DNA of 43,507 nt from contig PS015160.1 of NCBI GenBank assembly GCA_048213135.1, positions 21,053-64,559 of the forward strand. The letters are read 5' to 3'. The notes under the pieces were generated by a model. It did no database searches and was not told where the DNA came from. It worked only from the letters and a program-made list of their open reading frames with translations. Below, in pieces: positions 12,155 through 21,682 of the stretch; position 1 is the stretch's first letter; every line of letters begins with the position of its first letter. The DNA is from Reclinomonas americana ATCC 50394 (lineage: Eukaryota > Jakobida > Jakobea > Jakobida). The position numbers and the translations under genes were made by a program.

Positions 12155-12328
12155 ACGCACACAGTGAATGCACTTTGATCACACACACTCCTTCCCCCTC
12201 CCTCCTCTCTTCCTCTCTCTCTCACACACACACACCTTTTGCGTTTTGACTCGCACTGCACTGAGCTGCGAGAGGCTCAGCTCCGCAAACTCAGGTGGCA
12301 ACTCAGCAACCACCCCAATTGAAGTCAT
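6656..12328 (-). CDS. SWI/SNF chromatin-remodelling ATPase, Brm/Snf2/Sth1 type, without bromodomain
   Basis: ATP-driven nucleosome remodeller. Exons (minus): 12328-12236, 11999-11873, 11812-11712, 11646-11496, 11431-11268, 11197-11135, 11064-10973, 10906-10780, 10710-10479, 10414-10320, 10236-10079, 9992-9851, 9756-9478, 9416-9327, 9255-9085, 9027-8899, 8823-8557, 8498-8319, 8257-8144, 8076-7997, 7928-7772, 7703-7614, 7537-6656. This gives 1327 aa, and every phase closes. Order: weak QLQ-like segment (~75-105), HSA (~233-310), post-HSA, SNF2 ATPase ([22 protein letters not shown]), helicase C ([17 protein letters not shown]), SnAC-like region ([18 protein letters not shown]). An acidic tail follows with two AT-hooks ([15 protein letters not shown]). 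HSA plus SnAC place it in the Brm/Snf2 class rather than ISWI or CHD. There is no C-terminal bromodomain. Motif VI reads QARAHRIGQ, with Ala for the usual Asp. The 9027-8899 donor was chosen by homology; a donor 9 nt downstream is possible. Confidence 0.95.
12087..12152. repeat. CA microsatellite in intron 1 of BRM
   Basis: About 66 bp of nearly perfect CA dinucleotide, preceded by a TC tract and a short (CA)n at 12061-12081. It lies inside the first intron of the BRM gene (12000-12235). Length polymorphism is likely. Confidence 0.9.
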
Positions 12329-12622
12329 TTTTTCTCTGCAACATAAAACACACACACACACACAGAGAAGAACACTCACAGTGAGCAAAATGCAACACAC
12401 AAGCACATGCGCATGTCCACCACACCCACCACACACAGAGACAGTGGTGAGAGAGACAACTTGCGTTGGCGCGCAATTCGTGACCAAAGTGTGGATCCAC
12501 GGTCCAGTCAGTCCGTCGGTTTCCAGGTTTACAAAAGCAACTTAGGGTCGCTGTACTCGGCACGATGATCATCTTCTCAAGAAGCACAAAGAATCAGAGG
12601 TCATGAGAATTCCTTTGCCATT
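12329..12622. promoter_or_regulatory. intergenic: BRM upstream region and vWA 3' region
   Basis: 294 nt between the BRM start (minus, 12328) and the vWA gene stop (minus, 12623). It contains a short (CA)n at about 12348-12363 and CA/CACC-rich sequence. By position it must hold the BRM promoter and the vWA 3' end; no named element was recognised. Confidence 0.4.
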
Positions 12623-13837
12623 TTACAATATCGTGCAGCAGCACTGCGAGTCATCCTGCTGCACGTAGTACACCTGCTGCTGCTGCCTGCCTGCCTGCGG
12701 TCCGTATGCATACGCGTAGCCGCCACCACCGCCACCACCGGCCAGCAGCGGCACGTTGAGGTTGCCGCCTCCAGCCGGCATCCACTGCCGCGTGTCGCCT
12801 GCGGTGTAGTAGTACGCTGCCGCCTGCTGCTGCTGCTGGCCCATCATCATCATTCCGCCGCCACCGTATCCGCCGCCGCCACCACCACCACCACCACCAA
12901 TGACCCCGCGGGTCAGCTGCCGCACGCCGGCGAACCGAAAGTCGGTGACCTGCTGCTGGTCGAGCGAGAAGAACCAGCGGTTGAAGGTGGCCAGGAGGAT
13001 CTTGATGGTGTGGTCGGAGAAGGAGTACGAGAAGAAGCGGTCGCGCTGGATCATCTTGACGCGGTTGGCCTCCTCGCGGTAGTCGTCGGTGTTGTCGAAA
13101 TTCAAAATCTGCCCATCCCACGCATCCAGGTACGCCATGTCCTCCTCGTCGTCGGTGCACTCGGCAAACGACACGTGAATCGTCGGGTCGCCATTCGTCA
13201 GCGAGTACAGCGTGCCAAAGAGCGCCTCCCGTCCCTCACTCGGCTCCCCGTCCGTAATCACCACAATCAGCAGCATGGTGCCGGGCTCCCTTTTCGGCGC
13301 CGACGCCGCCACGCCCTTCACCGCGCGCGAAATGTGCGTATTCCCGCTCGGCGGCCGCGCAAAGGCCGCCGCCAGACGCACATCCTGCACCGAGGTGACT
13401 TGCGGCACGGGTGCGCGATTCAAAAACGACACATTGACCGGGAAACCCGAGGTAGCCGTCGCCACCTCGATGATTTTCGCCACCAGCTTTTGCAGCTCGA
13501 GCCACCTCGTGGAAGTTTTCGGCACAAACGCGCCCACTCCGTCCTCCGCAATCACGTTCATCATGGAGGTGGAGTCGTCGCAAATGATCTCAATGTGCAC
13601 GCGTGTGAGAATGCGCAGTGCGTCGGCGACAAAGGGCGGCAGTTCCCAGCGTTCCACCAGTGAGTCATAGGCGCTCTGCTGGACCGGCGGTTGTGGTTGA
13701 GGTGGAGGCGGAGGTGGCGGAGGCGGCTGTGGTTGCATCATGGCAGGTGTGGGCATTGCGGAGGGTGCGGCCGCGACGGAGGTGGGTGGTGGTGCCAGAA
13801 GAGGAGCGGAGGGTGCGTAGGGTGAGTAGGGGTCCAT
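12623..13837 (-). CDS. von Willebrand factor A domain protein with C-terminal CaaX-like motif
   Basis: 404 aa from a single exon, unusual among its intron-rich neighbours. The start was chosen at MDPYSPYAPS (13837) because the context CCATCCATGG is good; an in-frame ATG at 13900 would add 21 residues. N-terminus: Pro/Gln-rich (~1-55). The vWA domain (~75-300) has the metal-ion-dependent adhesion site DxSxS (IICDDSTSM, D87-S89-S91), a Thr in SGNTHI and Asp in ITDGEP, so metal binding looks intact. C-terminus: Gly, Tyr and Gln-rich repeats, then DSQCCCTIL. The last four residues CTIL form a CaaX box with terminal Leu, the geranylgeranyl type, and the neighbouring Cys could be palmitoylated. This predicts a membrane-anchored cytosolic vWA protein (inference). 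Binding partner unknown. Confidence 0.85.
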   Translation of the reverse strand: MDPYSPYAPSAPLLAPPPTSVAAAPSAMPTPAMMQPQPPPPPPPPPQPQPPVQQSAYDSLVERWELPPFVADALRILTRVHIEIICDDSTSMMNVIAEDGVGAFVPKTSTRWLELQKLVAKIIEVATATSGFPVNVSFLNRAPVPQVTSVQDVRLAAAFARPPSGNTHISRAVKGVAASAPKREPGTMLLIVVITDGEPSEGREALFGTLYSLTNGDPTIHVSFAECTDDEEDMAYLDAWDGQILNFDNTDDYREEANRVKMIQRDRFFSYSFSDHTIKILLATFNRWFFSLDQQQVTDFRFAGVRQLTRGVIGGGGGGGGGGYGGGGMMMMGQQQQQAAAYYYTAGDTRQWMPAGGGNLNVPLLAGGGGGGGYAYAYGPQAGRQQQQVYYVQQDDSQCCCTIL

Positions 13838-14031
13838 GGATGGCGGGGAGGAGGGACGGAATGGAAAGGAAAAGGTGCGTGGGACAGCATGCATATACAT
13901 TTATCCGATTGTTGACTTCGCCATCCGTCGTGCGCCCCTCTCGCAGCGCATGCACACATATCAGTGATTTGCTGAAATCACTTCGCGACACCTCCACCCG
14001 TGTCTTTTCTCCACCCGTCACTTCACTTTCT
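13838..14031. promoter_or_regulatory. short intergenic region upstream of the vWA gene
   Basis: Only 194 nt separate the vWA start from the stop codon of the coiled-coil gene, both on the minus strand. The vWA promoter and the 3' end of its neighbour must share this stretch. No motif was recognised. Confidence 0.4.
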
Positions 14032-17000
14032 TCACACCATTCCCAGATCCTCGAAATCCTCATCGTCGTCCCTGTCCTCGTCGACCTCACGCAGCGGCAA
14101 TCCACTCGGTCGCACCAACGACAGTCGCCCACTGCTGCGCCCGCTACTCTGCGCACGCGCACTGGGCGCGGCCGATGATCGCCCACCGTAGCTTCCGCTA
14201 CTCGTTCGACTGTGCGTCACCGATGCCTGGCGACCGCTCCCACTCGCACTACCACTGCCACTGCGTCCCGACAGCTTGCTGGTGACGTTGGTGGCGGCGT
14301 TGTTCTCCTGCTCCATCTCGCCAAGACCAATATTAACGGCGGCGACGGCAGCCTCGAGACTCAACAGCTCGGCCGACGGCGAGCGGCGCAAAACGGGCCC
14401 GGCACTTGCCGACCGATGGAAGCGCGGGCGAGGTGGCACGCGGTCCGCAAAGCGAGCATGCAGCCGGTATTGTTCCAGCTGGAACTGCAGCTCCTGGTAG
14501 TCGGCGCGCATCTTCTCCTGGTACGGCACTCCGTTGTAGGAGAGGACGCAGCCGAGGTCAATGAACATGGCCTTGGCGCACTCGGTGCAGCTCTGTGTCG
14601 ACGTGCGCAGCACCAAGAGCAGCTTGTGTCGCTTGGTCTCCTCCTCCAAGCGCGCATTGCCCTTGCCGCCCTTGCGGAGCCGCCTGCATGTCACAGTTCA
14701 GCGGGCGAGTGAAGGCACGCGTTCAGCAGATGACACACACCGTGGATCCATGATCGTCAACTCGAAACTCTCGAGCATACGCAGCGCCTTTTCTCTTGCC
14801 AGTACCATCTCTGTGGCCTCGCTCCAGTAGATGAAAGCGCGCTCAATCGCCACCATGTCTTGTCGTCCACGCACTGCTTCGCGATGCGCCGCGCGCTCCT
14901 TGACCGGCATCAGCAACATCTCCCACATGTCCTCCAGGCGCTGACAGTACTGATCAAAGGCCTGTCGATCAAACGGTCGCTCACGCATCTGGGCGATGCG
15001 GAGCAGTCGTCGAGAGACCACACTGCTGGCCGTGGATCCCGACGTTGCCGCTGCCGCTTTGACGACCTTGGAAGTGGCGGCCGCCAGCAACATGCGACCC
15101 GCTGCGCCACGGTATAGAGAAATGAGACAACAAAGGGCGCGAGGACAGACACAAATGAGTGAACGCACGATCCGCGGCATTGGCTATGACGCTGTGCTTG
15201 TCGTCAAGTGAACGAGCAGCGCTTCCGGCCTTTTGCACGAGAGCGTCCACTTTGGAGGGATCGCGAGCCGAAGACTCTGCGGACGGCGGCTTCACCGCCG
15301 CACGCCGCATACGGTCGATTCGCGCATCCAGCTCCTCCAGCGACAGGTATTCCACTGTCGAAAAATTGGCAAATGAGAAGAAGCGAAAACCGGCTGCACA
15401 GCGAAGAAAAAGGCGCAACATCGCGGTGTGGCAAACACCGAGGTGGAGGTGCTCTCCGAGCCGAAATCATCACCCAGACCCTGCTTCAGGAGACGCATGC
15501 GAACGGCTTCCAGCAGCGCACGCCGACCGTAGTACTTGCTGTTGTAGGCAACACCCTCGTCTATTATCAGATGAGTAGGAATTAGCAGCCGAGGCACACA
15601 GTCATGAACAGGAAAGCAAAGCGACGACGCACTGTCACCCTCGGCGTACACCCATTCGCCGTACAGCAAGTGGCACATGAATTGCTGTGCACGTGAGAGG
15701 TTGCCGCGGTTGGGCATCGCGTCGCCGCGCGCATTCATGGATCGATACATGCGCAGTGAATCTGCCGACACGTGAATGAGAAAACGCAGCACATGAATCA
15801 TCGTGGAGGCGTCCGCAATCGCTGCCACTCACCAGGTTCGTCGTTCTGAGTCTGCATGTAGTGCCCGACCAACACCATGCCCTGCACAAAAGAGTAGCTC
15901 AGCATGAAGGAAGCACATGCAGAGATGCAGTGGTCGCTCTGCTCACCTGTCGGTGCATGGTGATGACCTTGGTGAGCGCTCGCTGTACCGACGCACAGGT
16001 CATTTGGTACCGCGCGCGTGTATCCTCATCCAGGAACGCAATGTAGCACTGAATGACTGCATACAAGTCGTCCAACTCCGACAGCTCATCCTACGGCATC
16101 TCGATCGTCAGTCACACAACCACCGCTCATCGCCCTTCTCCTCCAACTCACCATCACCAAATCGCTCTCCAACTGTACGCGCAGTCGTTCCACCACCGCA
16201 TTGTATTCGCACAGAGCACGCAAATGGACGGGCAGCGCCGAGTTGAACAGGTTGCGCATACGCAAATCCATCATCAGCAGCAACTCGGCACCCTTGGCCC
16301 ATGTCCTGCGTAACACAAACACCTCGGTGAGAAGGAAGCTGGCTCTCTCTCACTCTCCCTCTTCACGCACACACCTCTTGAGTGTGGTTGTGCGGGCGCG
16401 GCGGAAATCAACATTGGCCAGCGTGTGCAGCAAGGCGTGCCGATATGTGCGATCTTCCGGATTGGAGAGGGGCTGTGGCCGAGACACTGAGGCGCTGAGT
16501 TTCGGAAAGGAGCAACTACGTACAGCAGCGACGGTGACGCACACTGCCTGGTCGGAGCTGCCTGTCGTGTGTCGCTTGGTCGTCGCGATTCTCCCAGTCG
16601 TCGTCGTCGGACGGCAGAGTCTGCCGGGTGTTCCACGAGGACATGCCGATCGACACTTCAGAGATATTGCGCGCGTGCCCTGCGAGTCGCACACACCATG
16701 AGAATTCGTATGATCCCCAGCCACCCACACGAAATGCAAGACGCACCTGAACCGCGCATCGGGCCCGACGTCTGAGACATGAAGCTGACATCTGTGACGA
16801 CAATGTAAATCGATAGCACGGCAAACAGTAAGCAGCGCACACTCAAGCCGAACCGCCAGGTACGAGAGACGAACTCCGCGAGTGGAAACCACCTGTTCAC
16901 ATATGATGAGTGCCGTCCAGCGAGCTGTGTCTTTCTCTCTCGGGCCTCACCACTGGCGCCGAGAACGGATGGAGATCGCGCATGAATGTTAGAGAGATCT

Positions 17001-19596
17001 GGCGGCACGAGTGATGGACTCCTCGAGTGGCCACCTGTGTTGTGCACGAGGGTGGGTCTCACAGAGTCAAGTCAGGGAGAGGTCGCGCAACTCACCTGCC
17101 AGCGACTGTACACGCGAGTGCCCTGAAGATGCTGCCGCTGGTGGTCCTGCAGCAGCAGTGTGAGTCAACTGCACTCAGTTGTCGATTCTACAACGTCACT
17201 ACACACCGTCGGCAGGGACAAACGACGATGACCGCGAATGACCTGCGTACAGGATATATGTGAGCCAGTGTGAAACCGCGGTCGTGATCTTGCGTGTTCA
17301 TCACACACCAGTCGGCACACTCGACTGCGTGCGGGAATGCATGCCTACAAGCACAAGGCTGCGTCAACAATCACGACAGGTGACACATGAGACAACTAGA
17401 AAACAACAGACCTGAGACGGGCGACCCGCCTGCAACACCGACGCAGAGATTCTGTGAGATTCAACAGCTGCGATGGGGGGGAAGCATACACGACGTCTCA
17501 CGCACCAGTGGCCGCAGTGGACGAGGGAGCACGGGGTGTCTCATCCTCGGGTGGTCGCAGCAGCGTTTGTGCGAGGTACACCACAAGCTGCTCCAACGAT
17601 CGCTCCTGGATGTCGGGTGGGTCGTCGGGAGTGATGACGGCTGATACGCACTCGTCAGGCACACAGGAATATGCAGATACGTGACCAGGTTCACACAGGC
17701 ACACGCAACGAAAACCAACTTCCGGATCCAACAGTGGAAGAGAACTTTGACGCGGCAGTGGAACACTGGGGCGGTCGCCTTGCAGTGGTGGCGGCGAGGC
17801 CAGCGGCCCCAGAATCGCTTGGTGCATGGACGAGGCGACGGTATTCGCTGGATGCAAATGCGACGTGTCCAGGTGTGACTCGGTCGCCGCTTGCTCGACC
17901 AGCGACGGCGAGCGAATGAAGTCCGTGGAAAACACGGCCACCGGCTTCCCTGTGCGTGGTGCGTACTTGGCCTGGCCAATCATGGAGGCTGGAAGTCCGG
18001 AGGCGGCTTCCGCCTGCTGGATTCGATCGATGTCGCTACATGGCACGGCGGAGGTGAGAGTTGAGACCACGAGGAAATGACATGCGCTCATCGTCTACGA
18101 GGAACTCACCGAGTCGCCTCAGCCATGACACTCTTTTCGAGGGCGGTCGACAGGCGTCCTACGGGCTGCGTTGGCGGTGGTACCGACTGCGACCTGTTGC
18201 TTGCAGTGCCGTTAACAGAGATTGCAGAGTGTAGTTTTTGTCGCACGCGAGAGACTGCGCCGCCATTGTCCGCGGGCGTCCAGCTGGCGGCGGTGGTGGT
18301 CGTCGTGGCGGTCGTGGCAGTGGTGGTGTTCGACCTTGACAGGTCGAAGGACACCGTGTGGTGCTGCTGCTGTTGCACCTCAGCAGGCACGCGACGAGGT
18401 GGAATCATGGCGGCCACCACTTTGCGCATCACACCATTGTACGCGGCACCGTCTGGCGAATCGGTCACCAGCGACAGCGGCGGCGACGGCGGCGATCCCA
18501 CGCTGCTGTTGCTCCCCATGCCTCCCAGCGGCGGCGACGACGGCGGAGAGGTGGCCAGGAGTGGTGGCGAGCTCGGTGGCGACGAGTACGCCGGAGTCGA
18601 CGCGCCTGTCGAATCCCCTGCACCAGCTGCCGCAGCCGCCGCCGCCTGTCGCTGTGCATTTGTCGGCGACTTGCGCGTACCGATAATGTACTGGTGCAGC
18701 TGTGTTCCGAGAACCGACGTCGGCGACGTGACTCCTGGACCGGCTGCCACGGCCGTCGAGGCGGCATGCTTGATCTGACGCGCCTTCTCCAGCGCCTCCG
18801 GACTCTCCTTCGAACCAATCGCAGTGATCATGTCGCTGATGGACTCGCTGAGGCGGCGCGTAAACGTCGACCGCTGACGACGGCGACCTTTCTTGGTGGC
18901 GCTGCCACCTGCAGCTGCCGATGACGAGGTGGGCGTGCTGGGTCGGTGCGACAGACTGCGCGTGGGCGACGGCGAGGAACCGGTGGGCGAGTCGGGCGAG
19001 TGTCGATTCGAGTTCTCGAGCTGCGCGCGCTGCAACGCGGCAGCGCCCTTCTCGCGGTACTCCATCGTCATGTCGCGTTCCACGTCGCGGCTGGTGAGAC
19101 TGCGGGGAGAGAGGAGAGTGAATATCGAAGACCGTTTCGTTCTGATTGCCGTGCGTTGTGCACGCAACTAGGAGTACATGGCAGTGTCGGCCTTTGCTCT
19201 CGCGCGAATGCGGTTGGCCGCGGGCGAGATCATGCCACGCGAATTCCATCCTGATCACACATATAAAGACAAGTGTCACATCGGCCTCTCAGAGGAATGC
19301 ACGGAGAATGTGAGGGCGAGGGAGCGAGAGGCGCGCAACTGGAGCACAGTTTCTCGCTGAGTCGCACGAGCTCCTCGCGCTTGCCCTCGATTTCCATCTC
19401 CACGCACTCTTGCACGATCCGTTTGTCGACCGCTGACAGCGGCTGGAGAATGGCAAACCGCTCATGTGTGAGTGAGTGAGAGAGACGCGCGCGCGCACAC
19501 GAGTGCGTGTGCGTGTGTGAGAGAGAGTGGCAACGCAACGACATTGAGAGGCACTTTGAGAGGCCCATTGCGTTTCACGGGTTGCGCCTTCTCCAT
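14032..19596 (-). CDS. large multi-exon coiled-coil protein, function unknown
   Basis: Not recognised with confidence. Exons (minus): 19596-19555, 19442-19340, 19250-19178, 19099-18110, 18035-17716, 17640-17506, 17467-17412, 17344-17309, 17242-17207, 17146-17096, 17034-16951, 16892-16871, 16791-16747, 16679-16543, 16472-16375, 16305-16152, 16090-15947, 15881-15833, 15761-15639, 15560-15474, 15354-15169, 15101-14741, 14683-14032. Phases close to 1327 aa; the small exons 17467-16747 are the least certain. N-terminus: helical (PLSAVDKRIVQECVEMEIEG). Next comes a long Ser/Pro/Thr-rich linker (~75-400). The helical C-terminal half (~600-1110) includes NLFNSALPVHLRALCEYN, LLYGEWVYAE and SLEELDARIDRMRRAA, and ends with a conserved-looking V-x-Y-x-G-x-P-Y-x-x-K-M motif before a Ser-rich acidic tail. 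That motif vaguely recalls ciliary coiled-coil proteins such as CCDC87 (weak inference). An in-frame ATG at 19650 is an alternative start. Confidence 0.75.
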
Positions 19597-20672
19597 CGAA
19601 AACAACGACAATGAATGGTGTGACGCACACATCGAGTTTGTCCGATTCAAGAATATCGAGATCTTGCGACGTCGTCAACGCAGCTGTGCTCGGTGAATAG
19701 GCCCAACCATTAAACAACGATACAAGCGCCCGTGTGGATAGAAGCAGCGATATTTCGGATCTTATCTCACGAACTGAAGCATGGCATCGCGCGCGATCGT
19801 TGGACAAGCGCCGGGGCAGTCAAAGAGTCTCCAGTGCATCCCTGAGCTCGAAAAAGAGACCATCTATCAAAGAAAGGGCGTATACTGGCAGTCGGCAACG
19901 GGAACTGCAGCTGCTTCAGGAGTTGTCTCCCAACTTCGAAGAAAGACACCAGGTGCACGCGTGGCGGGCGTTGGACGGTTTCAGCAGGTCGTCTGCAAGT
20001 GTAGTGCAAGCAGCAGGAACTGCAGGAAAGACAGAGAGTCGAGAAGATGACAGGCAAATCCCACCCGGAATAAGAAAGACACAGAGGTCACGACTGAGCA
20101 AGCTCTGGCCATAGTCGTTGGAGCTGAAAGCACAAAGTGGCGAAGGCAAGAGCAGCTTCGAAACGCTGTCAATCTTGAGAGTGTATGTAACCCCAGGATC
20201 AACAAAGCAGAAGCGGAAAAGACAGAAAGTGAATCAGCTTTTGAGAAGCTGGCCACGAACCAGAAACCGCAGCGCGACAAGAAACCACAAAATGGTGGAG
20301 ACAGACGCTGAAACAGCTGCAGGAAGTCGACACCACGTAGCGCAAGCGCCGGGAACCCGAAGAAAAAAGACACACATCGGTGGAGGCAAGTGCAGCTTCG
20401 AAAGGCTGCTGATCTTGATTGCGAAGTAAAGCCCAAGAACAAGAAAGCGGTGGAGACAGAAGCTGAAACAGCTGCAAGATGTCGACTGCAAGCACCTGGA
20501 TCCCGAAGAAGAGAGACACACACATGTGGTCAAGCGTTGATCATGACTGCTTCAAGAAGTCATGAAAAACATCATGAAGAAAGACACACACAGTGGCAAG
20601 CGTAGAGAGAACCACACACTTGACCTCATACTTACTCATACACTCCCTTCTCTCCCCCTGTCCATCGCTCTC
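19597..20672. repeat. 1.1-kb region with degenerate tandem repeats
   Basis: No intact gene. At about 20294 and 20449 two ~35-nt blocks are nearly identical (GGTGGAGACAGA..GCTGAAACAGC, then TGCA[AG]..GTCGAC), 155 nt apart. Another related pair, GGCAAG[AT]GCAGCTTCGAAA, lies near 20147 and 20389, about 242 nt apart. Shorter purine-rich cousins (GAACTGCAG..) occur from about 19896. Read on plus, parts resemble coding repeats (KLKQLQDVD..PEEERHT) interrupted by stops. It could be a decayed repeat-protein gene or a non-coding minisatellite. Confidence 0.6.
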
Positions 20673-21117
20673 TCAATCCTTGCGAATGGAGAACGCGCGA
20701 AACGTGACCGTGGCAATCTCCCGCTGCTCGCTAATCACACACTCATCGATGCGCGACTTGGGTGAGCCCTTGGTGCGCAACCACGTGGCAAACTGTTGCA
20801 TCTGTGCGGCCTCGCCCTGTGCTTCGCCCTCCACACTGCCACTGCTCGTGTTGCGCACCCATCCCACGAGGCCCAACTGTGAGAGTGAGTGAGTGAGTGT
20901 GTGAGCGAGTGAGAGAGAGAGAGAGAGAGCAGCAGCAGATCACGTCGTGGAGAGACCTTTTCTGCGGTCTTGTGAGTGTGCTTGCGGAAGAAGACACCTG
21001 TGGGAGCGATCAGTGAGAGTGAGTGACGCAACAAGCTTTGTTGTCGCGCTCACCTTGCACCTTGCCAAACACCTCATACCGGAAGTGCTGCAGAGCCGAC
21101 GCTGATCCACTGGCCAT
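20673..21117 (-). CDS. acylphosphatase
   Basis: Hydrolyses carboxyl-phosphate bonds of acylphosphates such as acetyl or aspartyl phosphate; a small cytosolic enzyme. Exons (minus) 21117-21054, 20997-20957, 20876-20673; 102 aa, close to the ~98-100 aa of the animal enzymes. The family signature is complete: YEVFGKVQGVFFRKHT contains the substrate-binding loop and catalytic Arg, and GLVGWVRNTSSGSVEGEAQG contains the catalytic Asn. The usual middle motif GSPKSRID and a C-terminal beta strand follow. Both introns are short, and their phases agree. The gene is divergent from the PARP gene. Confidence 0.96.
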
Positions 21118-21682
21118 GATTACCACCACAGTTGCCACTGTCACCACCAGGAGGAGGAGGAGAACGCGAGAGAGTGGTGTCGTCTTTGGAAGGGGATTCG
21201 AAGATCGATTTGTCCCACGGCGCAGTTGTCTGAGACGTCGCCTGCTGCTTCCATCGCCATCAAGGCTAAGAGTAGAATGGCATAGACTTAGGGGTGCTGT
21301 TGGCTGCAACCTGTGTCGTCAACATGCATGACTGATTTTCGATATATCGATATTCGGATTCGAATTCATTGCGACGTCGACATGCACGTTGTACACGAGC
21401 TTCTGCTGCAAGAACGACAGAGACCGTGTCGCTTCTTGTTTTCGGTGTGCAGTGCGACTCGTCAAGGCTTCTGCACCAGCTCGAGAGCGACAATATCGAA
21501 CACCAATGCAACTGAGCCAGTTTTGGCTCCGACGTCACCTACGCATGGCCACGGCGACCAAGCAAGCCGACAGCCCACTCCATCTATCCTCTTGCTAATC
21601 GGCGTCCTGGCTACCACCCTCGCACGTGGAGACAGTGATCCACAAACGTCAGAGGACAATTGCAAGATCGTGATTGTGTTGC
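21118..21682. promoter_or_regulatory. divergent promoter region of acylphosphatase and PARP genes
   Basis: 565 nt between two divergently transcribed starts. The most distinctive element is the AT-rich palindromic stretch GATATATCGATATTCG with an exact TATCGATA at 21345-21352. The same octamer occurs at 28627-28634 in another intergenic region. No reading frame here looks like a gene. Confidence 0.4.

Noticed and set aside
12061-12190. CA array considered as a CRISPR-like or regulatory array
   Set aside because: It is a plain dinucleotide microsatellite without unique spacers, in an intron of a eukaryotic gene.
19734-20114. Plus-strand open frame of 126 codons (RELQLLQELSPNF..)
   Set aside because: No ATG start, no domain, and it overlaps degenerate repeats; treated as part of a possible decayed repeat gene instead.
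19981-20533. Overlapping Leu/Phe/Ser-rich minus-strand frames (99-180 codons) that look membrane-like
   Set aside because: They are the antisense of purine-rich tandem repeats, which gives hydrophobic codons in several frames at once; no start context or family.
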